DNA from: Stomorhina lunata
Lineage: Eukaryota > Arthropoda > Insecta > Diptera > Rhiniidae
Reading direction: 5' to 3'
Length of the DNA stretch: 64,000 nt
Assembly (NCBI GenBank): GCA_933228675.1
Contig: OW121743.1
Location: 113,075,781-113,139,780, forward strand
In this document: piece by piece, positions 39,930-51,560 of the stretch
How the letters are laid out: every line of letters starts with the position of its first letter
How positions within the stretch are numbered: position 1 is the stretch's first letter
Made by a program: the position numbers and the translations under genes
Notes under the pieces: model-generated
What the model was told of the DNA's origin: nothing
The model's input: the letters and a program-made list of their open reading frames with translations, nothing else
Database searches by the model: none

Positions 39930-40095
39930 AATGGGATCAACTCAGTGTTGTATAGGTATTTGAAACGTTTTCAAATAAGTTTTTGTTGAAAACTCACTCA
40001 CAAGTAGTTTTCATTTGAAAACTTAAGTTTTTAATGTTGTTTTTAGCCGAAAACTACCTTAGTATAAATGAGCTTTAAATACAGAAATTTTTAAG
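39930..40095 (-). mobile_element. Degenerate MITE fragment (GAAAACT family)
   Basis: Contains GTTGAAAACTCACTCACA, GAAAACTTAAG and AGCCGAAAACTAC, matching in inverse orientation the MITE at 58081-58587 and in direct orientation the copy at 54440-54598. Both ends are poorly preserved. Confidence 0.5.
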
Positions 40096-40179
40096 TTTTT
40101 TTGGATATTATAATTTTTTTAAGTTTTCACTGTTGTTATATTTACATTTTACCTATCCCTTATAATATTAAAAACAGTT

Positions 40180-40815
40180 ACTAGTTTACTCCTGTGATTA
40201 TTATGTAACTACCAATTAATTGATCTTATTTTACAACTTCTTCCCGTCTGGCATCATATTATTACTTCGTTATTGTGAATTATTCTACTTAGAATTTTAG
40301 TTTGTCGAGATCTTTTATTAACGCCATCATTGCAAAATCGGTTACTTCGTTTTAAAAATTAAAATAAAAGTGCAAGTGATAGTGTTTCATTGAATAAAAG
40401 TTAATAAAAATATAAATAAATATGTAGAGAATAAAAGTAAATAGAAATAAAAGTTGAAAATATAAAATTAATCAAATAAATTCGTGGTAAAGTTTTCGGG
40501 CTTAAGAAATTGCAATGAATTGTCGCGACATGTCGTTAGAATTGGCGGCGGAAGTTAATGTGAAGTGAGAAATGAATGAGAGCGTGTGTGTGTTTTTGTT
40601 GGTGTTTTGTGGAAATAAAAAGAAAGAGCCAATTTCTTGATAAAATCAGCTGCGATATTATTGGGCAGTTAAATTCAAATTATTTATTTAAATAATCTAA
40701 TATATGAAAGTTATATTTGTGTTTAATTAAATGTGTTTATAGTTAAAAATTTCATTTTGTAAGTTATCAAAAAAGTCATGGCAATTACTTTTGGAGTAAT
40801 TGAAATCTAATTATT
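40180..40815 (+). repeat. Right arm of the 620-bp inverted repeat
   Basis: Inverse of 36010-36635, with many small substitutions and indels. It includes the palindromic GTCGCGACATGTCG and the ATTGGCGGCGGAAGTTAATG landmark. Confidence 0.85.
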
Positions 40816-40969
40816 TATTTTTGTAATGCAAAAAATTGAGATATGCTGAAAAAGAAATGTTGTTCATAAAGGTAAGTTATTAATTATAATATTTAACATA
40901 AATTTTTATTATTATTTCTATATAAGAAACTTTTATAGTGAGTTTTCCACACTTTAAAAGCCCTGCATG

Positions 40970-41350
40970 GATAAAGCATCGCATCCAAACTAGCAAGGAA
41001 ATGTAGATTGACACTAATGGACTTATCGTTCAAGTATAGTGTTAGGTTATATGGAAGCTGCAAAGCCATTAGGTTGTGGATTAGCGGGGAAACCAAAAAG
41101 ACCTGGTGTAATTGAATAGAATACCAAATTTTTCCTAGGTCTCAGTAGGACTAACTCAAGAAAATGCATAACCATATTAACATGGTTAAACAGTTAGGAT
41201 AGGGGATCCCGGACTTTTGTAGACTATGTTTAGATGAGGAGTCGTCCGAATAGATTGAATATGTCCTCCGTCATTGTCCTATGCTAGAGGATCAAAGGCT
41301 TAGGTTTCTATGTAACAGACTCTGTGAGGAACTTTTCATAGATTTCATAG
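40970..41350 (+). pseudogene. LINE ORF2 C-terminal fragment
   Basis: Plus-strand frames encode FFLGLSRTNSRKCITILTWL and, after a frame change, DFCRLCLDEESSE followed by a stop, then IEYVLRHCPMLEDQRLRFLC. The CxxC...HxxxxC knuckle after a LGLSRT segment is the typical C-terminus of jockey/R1-type non-LTR elements downstream of RNase H. Several stops and frameshifts make it a relic. Confidence 0.7.
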
Positions 41351-41723
41351 TTTCATAACGTCTTAAAATTAGTGTACTCTTTTGGATTTTTACCAATATT
41401 TCGGGAATTATAAACAAAATGATAATCCGTTTACCAAAATTATCCCCATAATAAAAACACTTTGATATGTGGATTATTTTAAATAAATTTATTAATTTTT
41501 ATTAAATTATGAAAGCAAATGATGCACTATAGCATCATGATATATTTCTAAAAATCTTATCATAAAGGTCTAGTATATTTTTTACAAAAAAACTTTAATT
41601 AGTGAGTCAGTTAACAAATATTATAACTTAATTGTATTAAATGTATAAATAAATACAACGTCAGAGGCACCTTAACAGGAAGGGAGCAACGACGAATGAC
41701 AACAAATTTTTCGAACTAACCGC
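41350..41723. other. Intergenic DNA
   Basis: Nothing recognised. Confidence 0.4.
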
Positions 41724-41946
41724 TATGTAATGGAAATCGATCGTTTTCAAATCGATCGATTGCTGATATATTTTTGAGATCATTTTCGGTTATTTCCCCA
41801 AAAAACATTAAAATTTGGGCTTTATTTCCTTTTGACTGATATCTTATCTTCATTTGGTTTGAGTTTTTTGCGGAAATGGGAAAAATGATCTCAAAAATAT
41901 ATCTAAAATCGATCGATTTGAAAACGATCAATTTCCATCACATACC
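41724..41946. mobile_element. Fold-back MITE with 55-bp arms
   Basis: Left arm contains GGAAATCGATCGTTTTCAAA and TATATTTTTGAGATCATTTT. The right arm is its inverse, ending GATCAATTTCCATCACATA. The centre of about 100 bp is not inverted. No coding capacity. Confidence 0.75.
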
Positions 41947-42670
41947 GGTAAGTTTTTATGAGAGTTTAATATACTACAGCCTTGATCTGGAGGGGATGGT
42001 TCTATCGTAATTTGATTAGAAAAAAATGGTTTATGATTTAAACAATTTAATTTCAATTTTCGATTTTTTTATTCATTACACATTTTTCTGATATTAAAGA
42101 TACTGAACATCTTTTAGGTTTATTTGAAAATTTTAGAAATCATATATTTTTCCTTTTTCGATTTTCAGATCAAGACTAATGAAAATAACAGAACCAAAAT
42201 GAAAATATAAAAATGTATAAATATAACTTAAAGAAACACCATTTCCAATTGTATTTTCTAATATTCTAGAAATTTTCTAGTTGGACTTTATAACTTTTCA
42301 AATATGTTTCTGAATTTCTAATTGCATTTTAAAAATTTCTAAATGTATTTCAGAAACATAAGTTATGATCTCCAATAGGAAATTTCTAAAAGCTACAAAT
42401 TTCTGAAATAAAAGGTCTGTTCCTATACTTTCCGGTTAAGTTCGGACAAATGAAAATAATTAAGGAGTTATTTTCCCAAATAACAAAAGTTGCCCAAAAG
42501 TACAAGAACTAAAAACACCAAAATTTCATTTAAAAGTGGAATAATTGAAGTATTTTCATATAATTTTCATATATAAAACAAAAGTTTTTTTTAAATGAAC
42601 CTTCTTTTTTCAAAAAGGAATACAATTCGTATTTCCTTTTTTTATACTTCAACAATTTTACTAATTAATG
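41947..42670. other. Intergenic DNA
   Basis: Nothing recognised. Confidence 0.4.
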
Positions 42671-42814
42671 AGAGTTATATGTCACCCGGTCTATGAAAAT
42701 GGGGCTTATGACTCAAAAACAAAATTCCGAAAAATTTCGAAAATTAACTAATTTTTCGAAATTTTGTTTTTGATTCATAAGCCACCTTTTAATAGACCGG
42801 GTCACATATGTTGA
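42671..42814. mobile_element. Small fold-back MITE (about 140 bp)
   Basis: Arms ATATGTCACCCGGTCTAT (left) and ATAGACCGGGTCACATAT (right), continuing inward as an imperfect inverted repeat (GGGGCTTATGACTCAAAAAC against GTTTTTGATTCATAAGCCAC). Almost the whole element is a hairpin. Confidence 0.75.
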
Positions 42815-42926
42815 AACAAAGATAAAGTTATTAATTTCAACTGATGTTATAATACAGAGTCATTCAAATTTTGCTAAAACTATTCCGATCGAAATGTAAC
42901 TGATAGTTCGTAAAATCTAAAATATA

Positions 42927-43483
42927 CAGGCATGTCACAAATTTCGTTCGGAATTGAAACCATTTGAAGTTTAATTCCGATCGACATAGTTTTAGGCATA
43001 GAGTACCGCATAGAGTGCGATCATATGTTTTACTAAGCACAAAAAAAATAGAAAAAAAATGTATAATGACATTTTTTATATGAAGGTGACGTCTTTTAAA
43101 TGTACTTTTGACGTCTCTTAAATGTACTTGACAGTTTCGTCCTCAGTCTAGTTCTGGTTTATGGTTTTAGGTTCTATCTATAGTTTCCGAAAAAATGTAA
43201 ATGCTTCAAAATACAGTTTTTCAATTGAGATCAGTTACTCTATTATCGTTTGAACAAATAAGACTGAGTAATTGAAGAAATTACTCAGATATTGAAGAAA
43301 CAAAGAGAAAGATACAAATTCGATTCTACTTGGAAAATTGAAACTGGTTCTATTCCAAAAAAAAATCGTTTTGCTCTTTCTATAGAAGCAAAATACGGAA
43401 TGTAGAATGAATTCCGTATTTTGCTTCTATAGAAAGAGCAAAACGAATTTTTCCGAATGGAATTGAGTTCTGTGACATGGCTG
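42927..43483. mobile_element. 557-bp MITE with CAG ends
   Basis: Ends CAGGCATGTCACAAATTTCG (left) and its inverse TTCTGTGACATGGCTG (right). TA-rich flanks suggest a Tc1/mariner or pogo-type parent (inference). It contains a near-perfect hairpin at 43350-43440. Confidence 0.65.
43349..43443. repeat. Near-perfect hairpin with about 35-bp arms
   Basis: Left arm CGTTTTGCTCTTTCTATAGA and onward to AATACGGAAT. Right arm is the exact inverse, ending GAAAGAGCAAAACG. A loop of about 10 bases separates them. Confidence 0.9.
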
Positions 43484-43489
43484 ATAAAT

Positions 43490-44293
43490 AGAAAATTCTA
43501 AAATCCAATTGAAAATGATATAATGATTTAGATTTCATATTTTTTAATGAAAATTATTTTAAGAATATTTTAGTTTGTGTTAGAAATCATTAATCTTGAA
43601 TATTTTATTGATTTTTTATTTAAATATGACTTATTTTAAACTATTTCCACAAATTGGGCTTAACTAAAGAGAAATATGCATTTAATTGTACTAACGTTAA
43701 TAAAAATAGATTTTACAATTTCTGGTAAAATCTTAAATTATTGAAATTATTTTACTGTAACAAAGATTTAATCCTATATTGATATATCATTAAAGAGAGA
43801 ACCTTTTTAACTTTCCAATAATATTATGTTAATGTCGGATTGATTGTTGCTTTTAGTTTGTCTACCCTGTTTTTAAAAGTTTGCAAGAAATTTGAGAAGC
43901 GGATCCTTGACTAGAATCGATAGTAGTAAGATTTCGAACAAAATTGTATAGTATATTTTTAGGGGGTTCGAGATAAGGTTTGAAATAAACGCTAAGTTAT
44001 AACAAGTAATTTTTACTTAACAAAGTTTATGATTTCGAAATTAATCTTAGCATTGGAGACCCTTTACAAACATACATACAATAATGATATCTCATTAATT
44101 TCAATTCTTAGATCAAAATTCAACTCAAAATTTAAAAAAAGAAATGCTACTTTCAAAAAACAAAAACGTACTTAAACTTTAGAATATTGCCTTTGGAATT
44201 ATTAACCAAGAAACTCCAATAAATATTAAATATTACTTAAACAAAAACTTAAAAAAAATAAAAATAACTTTAATGCTAAATTCAAAAAAAAAA
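43490..44293. other. Intergenic DNA, including the 3' flank of Ocrl
   Basis: No gene recognised. The 3' UTR of Ocrl should begin at 44293 and run leftward. ATTAAA on the minus strand at about 44274-44269 is a weak polyadenylation-signal candidate, and no canonical AATAAA stands out. Confidence 0.4.
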
Positions 44294-47200
44294 TTAAGTC
44301 ATTTCCACGATATTGCCCTTTGAAGCAGTTGCCGTTGTAGAATGTGATGATGAACCAGCAGCACCTGTATGCGTTTTAGCAGCTGCTGTTGAGGATGATG
44401 AGGACGAAGTGGAGGAGGTTGAAGAGGATAAAGTACCCATTTCACTGCCAGTGGTAACAAAACGTGACATAAATTCTCGACAGCGAGTATCACGATAATA
44501 GTCTACCGATTTGGTAGTGCTGCGTAAAAGAACGCGACCAAAAATAGTGGCTGGTAAAGAAAAAGAAATAAATAATCACAATTTGAAAAATAATAGAAAC
44601 AATTTTGAAATACTCACCCACATGCATGGGATTATAGTATTTGCGCTCAATGCCCTCTCTCAGGAACATGCACAAATGCACAAAAACATTACGTTTGGGT
44701 GAACTCAAAAGGGCTACCAATTCCATGGCCTCGGCAGCGGTATTAGTTTTAAGCAGATCTTCCACAAAAGGATCAAGTAAAGGCTTCTCGGGTAAATTGA
44801 GTAGCATAAGTAAAGCTTCAGCCGCAGCTTGTGGTGTATCAGCTAGAAATGCCATTTGATTTATTAAACAAAAATTTGAATATCTAAAGATTTCTCAAAC
44901 TCACGAAATTCATTTGTGGACCACGTATCTAACCAATCTCTTATGCAGTTAAATTTAACATCCTTGGCATGTTTAAACTCTAAAGAACTTAAGGAAAAGG
45001 CACCCTCAACTTTGGGACCCTGCTTATGCAAATAATCGATTAACAAAAAGAACTCACGGGGCATGGTCACTCTAAAATCGGGAGATTCATCATTCATCTA
45101 AAAAATAACAAAAGATTTTTTATTTAGTTTAAAAAATTTAAGCAACAAATTCTTACCAACTGCTTAATTTGCTCTTGATCATATTCACATAAAGGACGCT
45201 CTGTACGACATAAAGTCTCCATGGATAAGCCAAAGCAACTGGGCTTATATTCTCCGGTAACAGTAATAAAAATATGTGGACCATTTTTAACTTGTAAAAT
45301 CAGAATATCAAAATCAAATTTCCAATTTCCGGTAGTACGTATTTTATGCAGCAAACCCGTAATTGAATCAGCATTGGCCATTAATTTAACACGTACACTT
45401 TTAGAAGAATCTATATTACAAAAGGGATATCCAATAAAAATAAGTTCTGTGTCAATTCTTTTAAACTACCCACCTATCATCAAATACTCAGCTCTTGGTT
45501 CAACCCTTAACCATTTCTCGCAAATATCATTTAGTGGAGGATCTTTACGCTTAAACTCAAAGTCCACAGGAATGGGACAAGCATTTGAAACCGTGAAATC
45601 ACTCACCGCAGGTTCATTAAATCTAACCACGCCAAAATCTATAATAGTCTTCTCCACCGAAATCTGAGGCTGACTCTCGTTCTCTCTTTTATCCAACAAC
45701 TTTAAAACCTCTTCGTGCACCTTTTTGTAGAGATGGTCATCTCGTGTCTTGATATTAACCTTAAACACCGCGTACACGGGTTTATGATCACTTTGTCTGA
45801 TATCCATAACACTATCATAGGCCAGTTGTTGTATGTGCGAACCCTTCCACAATATACGATCACAATAGGCTGGTGCTCTTTGCTTTTCACTGCTATCGTA
45901 GGTATCGGTACCAGGATCATATTTATAAGTCGGACGGAATTTGATGGTGCCCTCAGTATATCCTTCAAAGCAATTCCCTTTACGCATTTCTTGGCGCAGC
46001 TGATCGAAGGGTAGTAGCAGTTCGGCAATATTGGGAGCCGAGCGGGATACGGGCAATTGTAGACCGGGAGGCTCTTCAATGCGATAGTTTAAGTCACCAA
46101 TCCAGAAAATGTGGCTGAAAAAGAGAAAGGGATATTAATAAGAAAATTAATAGAGAAATTAAAGAAAGTTTTTTAGTATAAACAAATTTTGAAATAAATT
46201 TTTGGAACAAATTTTTTTTACAGAAAATTTTGAACGATCATTTTTTTTTAATGTTTTAAAAGAAAATTTTCAAAAGGTTTTGATAGAAATTTAAAAAAAA
46301 AAATCAGTTTACAATTTTTTGACAGAAATTTTTTCTTTAGCAATTTTTTATAATATACATTTTTTATACAAAATTTTAATAGAAAATTTTTCTTTTTTAA
46401 AGCTTTTAATAGAAAATTTTTCGTTTTTAAAATTTTGTATAGAAAATTTTTCACTTTAAAAATTTCGTATAAAAAATTTTACGATTAAAAATTTTTTTAT
46501 AGAAATAAATTAATAAAGGAAATTTTTTGCATTAAATTTATTTTTATAGAAAATTTTTCGCTTTAATTTTTTTATAGAAAATGTTTAATTAATTTTATAA
46601 AAAATTTTTTGCTTTAAAAATTATTTATAGAAATTTTCTCGCTTTGAAATTTTTTTTATAAAAATTATTCGGTTTTAAAAATTTATAAAAAAATTTTGTC
46701 GCTTTAAAAATTTTTTATAAAAAATTTTGAGGCATTAAAATTTTTTTATAGAAAATTTTACGATTTAAATTTTTTTTTTTTTTGGAAATTTGTCGTTTAA
46801 AATTTTTTTATAAAAAAATTTCTTATAGAAAATTTGTCGCTTTAAAAATTGTTAGAAAAATTTTTTTAATTAAAAATTTTTCTTAATTTTTAATTAAAAA
46901 TTTTTCATAAAAAATTTTTCGCTTTAATTAAATTTTTAATAGAACATTTTTCGCTTTAAAATTGTTTATAGAAAATTTTTAGTTTTAAAAAAATTTTATA
47001 GAAAATTTTTCGCTTTAAAAAAATTTTATAGAAAATTTTTCGCTTTAAAAAAAATTTTATAGAAAATTTTTCGCTTTAAAAAAAATTTTATAGAAAATTT
47101 TTCGCTTTAAAATTTTTTATAGAAAATTTTTCGCTTTAACATTTGTTATAGGAAATTTTTCGCTTTAAAATTTGTTATAGAAAATTTTTCGCTTAAAAAA

Positions 47201-50200
47201 ATTTTTCGAAAATCTACTTTTAATTATTTTCATTTTACATCCTCCAACTTACTCATGATCATTTATGGTCCTCCTCAACTCATCATCGAACACCAAACCC
47301 TTGACAATGCCAGCATAATCCTCATTGCGAACCTCAACAAAGCCCATGTGAGCCGCCAAATGTGAGTTGACAAAACACAAATTGGCCTCATTCAACTGAA
47401 GGCTAACAGCAACACCACCCTTATTGCCCAAGGTATTTAAAATACCGCGAGCAATTGTCTTGACATTGTAGCGTGTGATAGAAGAACGTATTTGACGCTT
47501 AACAATAACAGTCAACATCATGCCCACCAAACGTACAGAGGTTAGCTCTTCATATTCACCCTTATCGTGGACACTTTCAAGCATTTTGTTGCTATAAAGA
47601 AAATAAATAAAAAAGTTAAAACTTTAATTAAATTTATTACTTACATCCACAAAGCATCTGGTCGATTTTCACTAAATGTTATTGCCTTTGCTGATGTATC
47701 CAATTCTTGCAGAGCAATGGCATAAATATCTGGTGGCTGTTCACAGGCCGCAAGCCATAAATGTAAAGGAGAATCTATGTAGGATTTGTTATTTACATTG
47801 TAAGTGGCGCAGTAGACCCTGTTTTAGACAGAGACAGGGTTAAATAATACTTTTAAATTTAATATTTTAAGAAACCTACGTGAAATCCTTATATTTTATG
47901 TACTCGTTTTCCCTGCGCTTCATTTCCTGTTTAACCTCGCCTATTTGGCGATAATCATTAATCCAAGCATAACTTAGGGTATTTAGGGCATTCGTTGTAT
48001 GTCCTGTGGACATTTTGACTGAATTAATTTGAGCTCGAAACTCTTCGAATTCCAAAGCTTCCTTGTCTGTTATTATGGGATAGTAGTAGTATTTTGATGG
48101 TTTTTCGTCAGCATTTTTCAAGGTAAAGGATAATTGGGAAATGGAACCTTTGATATCTAAAAAAAGAATGAAAATTTTTCGTTATTTTTAATTGATATTA
48201 ATATTAAATATAACTATAATGTATATTCGATGAAGTTTGGCATGGAGCACTCCTATTAATACCTATTGCTTTTGGTGTGAGTGATCACTTCCCCCCCTTT
48301 ATATCAAGTTTTCTGCTACTTTTTTCGTATCTTTCTAAATGGGCTTTTTCGTTAAACTTTTAACACTATCTACTATTTTTCAAATGATAGCACAATTCTC
48401 TCTTTATACTTCTTTTAATATAGACGCCCTTATTTAAAAACGAAAAATTAAATTATGATAATTATATAAATCAAATTGTCCATACAAAATTCGTTTATAA
48501 ATTTGGACACTGGAATCCAAAACCAATTTCTGAATGCTGTCGTTAATAAAGACACGATACTGTTGGTTTATCGGTGGTGTACATAGTGAGAAACAAGAAG
48601 ATCTTGATGTTCTGGGCATGACAATTCAGTGTGATGTCCAAGTATGAAAAGAAGTATTAAAGTACCTCGCCTTTTAAAAAAGGTGTAAAATATATTTCAT
48701 TCCATCTGATTTTTTTACAACATATATCCGACCGAAAATGGGCTTTTCTTCCATGTAGGAAAAAGGGTAAAGTTGCTCAACGGTGCATCGATGCAATGTA
48801 GAGTGCATGAAAATGTTCTATCACTTCTACAATGGCATATGTTCTAAAGATATAAGATATCTTGCTCCCAAAAATGTCAAGCATATCACTTGCGGTCAAC
48901 TGCCCAGCAGGTGGAAGAACGCATTAAAGGAAAAATTCGTTGGATACTAAAGGGGATGTTGGATACCAAGCAACGGTTCTGATTGATCTTAACTTGGCAA
49001 GCCCTGACTTAACTTGCTTATCCTTCTGCTCAACTGTGGACACTGACCTCCTCGTGGTGTCACACGGGAAACTACTTACTTACACCGTTAATGTAGTGGT
49101 ATAACATGTGCCGCTAGTAACCCACTCCACCCACTCCGGGCTAGCAACCCACTCCTGGAAAAAAACAATTACTATGAAAAAGCTAAAGTTAGAATAAAAA
49201 CTGCCATCCCTAATGTTAGAAGAGAAATTTCGCAACTTCGATGGAAAGACCAAGTAGAGGAAAATCTTTCAAAACTTTGCCTACAAAATTTGAGAATATG
49301 AGCACAAGATCGAAGCGCATGGAATTCTAAAATATGCTTGGACTTTGAAGCAAATAGCGAGACTAACACAAGTAATTTTCCTCCCATCTACAATGGAGGA
49401 AATTTAAATCAAACCTTTCAAACATTTCGCACTTTACTCTCCATCCTAGTACCTCTTCCTCTGGTTTAAACACAATGCTTTGCTTATGTAGAGGTCTTTG
49501 CATAAGTATTGTTCCAAACAAAAATAAAGAAAAGATAAAACTGAAAAATGTTGTGTCTTCTTTATGTTAATATTTGTTTGACACAATATTTCGTATTTAT
49601 TTTGTCCTGCAAATAAAATATAAAGCGTTGTTTTCGCTCTGTCTAAATTTAGGGATTCTACTCCTTAAGAGATGACCTAACCAACCATCGAAACGCGTCG
49701 AGGAAATGTTTCCCCGCCAACATTTTTTTTTTTGGTTTTATCAAAAAACTATTTATTACAATTATAAATGCTTGAAATAAACTGGGATCTTAGAGCAATA
49801 CACTGAAGTAAAACAATACAACTAGGGAATCCGAAAAAATAGACCAATTTCGAACACTTTCAATATTAATGGTGCAAAAATCAAATATTATAAATTTATC
49901 ATCAAAACTGTAATTAGCTAACAAGACATGATTGGGCTACTAGTGCAAATAAATTTTAATTCCGGTAAGAAGGTAATACAAATGAAGACGAATTAGCTTA
50001 GAATATTACAATATTTTCAACTACTATAGACAAATCTATACAAATCGTTAATACTAGTCTAAAACTATATGTGTCTGGATTGTCATAGTTGCGCTGTAAA
50101 TAGATCTCAAATGAGACTATGTTTGAAAATAAATAAACGTTTTGTATAAAACTCTCCGTTTCATTCAAAAAGTAAGGGACTTGTTGACCGGCCCTCGTAC

Positions 50201-50789
50201 TACAAAAAAATATTGTAGACAAATCATGAAGCAAATATAGAAGTTAGCAAACGCAAACTGTGACGTCACAAAAAGACTTAATAAAGTAAATAAATAAATA
50301 CTTTTGCAAGTATGTAATCTCTTACCACAACCAATTTCAAATTTATCATTCAAAGGAAAGACTTTATCAATCGTGATATCACAACAGTTCCTCAGCGGCT
50401 GACGCAAGGCGGTCATAGAAAATATGGCATAAGTGCCACCCGAAATAGAGACAATCAAACTGAGAATACGACTAGTATGTTGTTGGCCCACAATTTGATA
50501 AGCCTCAAAGATCTAGAACAAAGAAATCATATTATTAAATACAAATATAGAAATAAATCAATGAAATATTTAAACAATTTACCGATAAAACGCTTTCATT
50601 GCCTTTTAATTTTTGTTGTATAATTTGAGATGTTGTCAAATGTTGTTGTGGTGATTTGCCATTGTTGGAATTTAACGCATCATTAGAATTACGGCGCGAT
50701 GATGATGATGAAGTCTTTGCCGATAAGTTGGAAGAGGAAACAGCGGCGGATATTGTGGGTATAGTGGTTGCTCCCCCCAAAGACGTCAT
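44294..50789 (-). CDS. Ocrl: Ocrl: inositol polyphosphate 5-phosphatase (ten exons)
   Basis: Exons, minus strand: 50789-50583, 50512-50326, 48156-47880, 47818-47645, 47591-47253, 46114-45474, 45410-45157, 45097-44905, 44842-44618, 44550-44294 (stop). All introns are GT/AG and phases join, giving 917 aa, close to the family length of about 900. OCRL removes the 5-phosphate of PI(4,5)P2 on endosomal, Golgi and plasma membranes. Seen here: a Ser/Asn/Gln-rich N-terminus (1-69), PH-like domain (about 70-180), 5-phosphatase (about 225-560) with QELD 261-264, GNKGGVAV 337-344, NSHLAAH 357-363, WIGDLNYR 399-406, PAYCDRILW 476-484 and SDHKPV 503-508, ASH domain (about 561-690) with PSCFG, and a RhoGAP-like domain (about 695-870). 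The usual GAP arginine is absent (GAFSLSS 725-731), as expected for OCRL. Two signature Trp are Tyr (ATYNVN, PAYCDR). The tail is Ser/Thr-rich. The start ATG follows AAAACA, a good fly context. Confidence 0.95.
46115..47252 (-). repeat. Ocrl intron 5: decayed palindromic satellite
   Basis: Most of the intron is repeats of about 30 bp, best preserved at 46980-47210 as TTTTATAGAAAATTTTTCGC followed by TTTAAAA. This is the inverse-strand form of the 30.4-31.85 kb unit (TTTTTCGCTTTGAAAA plus TTTTCTATAGAAAA). Toward 46200 the copies decay. Short open frames here are low-complexity. Confidence 0.8.
48157..50325 (-). other. Ocrl intron 2 (2.2 kb)
   Basis: The largest intron. It carries a transposable-element relic on the plus strand (48990-49340). 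Apart from that relic no exon or RNA is recognised. The first-intron region near 50530 is short and ordinary. Confidence 0.8.
48990..49340 (+). mobile_element. LINE 3'-terminal relic, copy 1
   Basis: The plus strand encodes LRWKDQVEENLSKLCLQNLR, a stop, then AQDRSAWNSK, resembling the W.D.VE.DL..L....W...AQDR..W tail found at the C-terminus of several insect non-LTR ORFs. The upstream part (CTCAACTGTGGACACTGACC) matches, in inverse orientation, 63628-63985. Stops show it is dead. Confidence 0.55.
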
Positions 50790-51560
50790 TGTTTTTATAT
50801 ATCGATATGAATTTTAATAGATAGTATTTTTAGCTTTTGTCTAGTTGTATTTGTTGTGGCTACTTGCTAATTTTGTACAACAAAATTAATAACAATGAAT
50901 ATAATTTATTTCTGTGAAATTTCTTAATCTTCATCAAACACTTGAGTAATCACTTTCTATTGTTAAAACTCAATAATTGTGTTGGTTGTTCTAATAAATT
51001 CTGCTTTCTTTCCATCCGACTGATACTTAATATTCTTCACCCGTGTCCCTTTCTTCCAGCAACAATTTTTTCCCAATATCTGCTTGAATTGTTTATCTAT
51101 TTTTAGTTGTTGTCTGTCTTGTTTAACTGTATGTATTTAACTATTGTTATTAAATTTTATATTTGTTATTGTTTTTCTTTCCGATTGTTTATTTTTCCTT
51201 TTCTACGTCTCTCTTGTTCCAAACGTTGTCGTTGTCTTCGTCGTTTAGTGGAGAGTGGGTGTAGTTTTCATCTTTTCATTGCCAATGTTATACGACACTT
51301 GAGATATTGGAATTCTCTTTTTTTAAGGTTTCCTTTTTATGTTTTTGTTATATTTTATCACTTAATTTATTATTATCCATTTACCGATTTATTTATAATT
51401 ATTATCCGTTTGAAATTTTATAATTATTTCGTTGAAATGTATGAATAATTAAACATTTTGCAATTACAATTTTTCGTGCTACTAATTTTTTCACTTGCTG
51501 TCACTTTTCTGTGGCTGTCTGACTGGTAGCAGTGTTGCCAGCATATTCATTACTTATATA
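50790..51560 (-). promoter_or_regulatory. Ocrl 5' leader and probable promoter region
   Basis: No other gene lies between the Ocrl ATG and about 51560. On the minus strand 51541-51531 reads TGGCAACACTG, close to the TGGTCACACTG core-promoter element of TATA-less fly genes, followed by CCAGTCAGACAG (about 51526-51514), an initiator-like sequence. The start site is inferred, and the leader would be about 730 nt unless spliced. Confidence 0.35.

Noticed and set aside
45221..46014. Plus-strand open frames over the phosphatase exon (99-148 codons)
   Set aside because: They are antisense shadows of Ocrl exons 6 and 7, whose minus-strand reading has the family motifs and splice sites.
51107..51448. 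113-codon plus-strand open frame (LSVLFNCMYLTIV...)
   Set aside because: Hydrophobic A/T-driven frame in the Ocrl leader region. No recognised family and no supporting gene structure.
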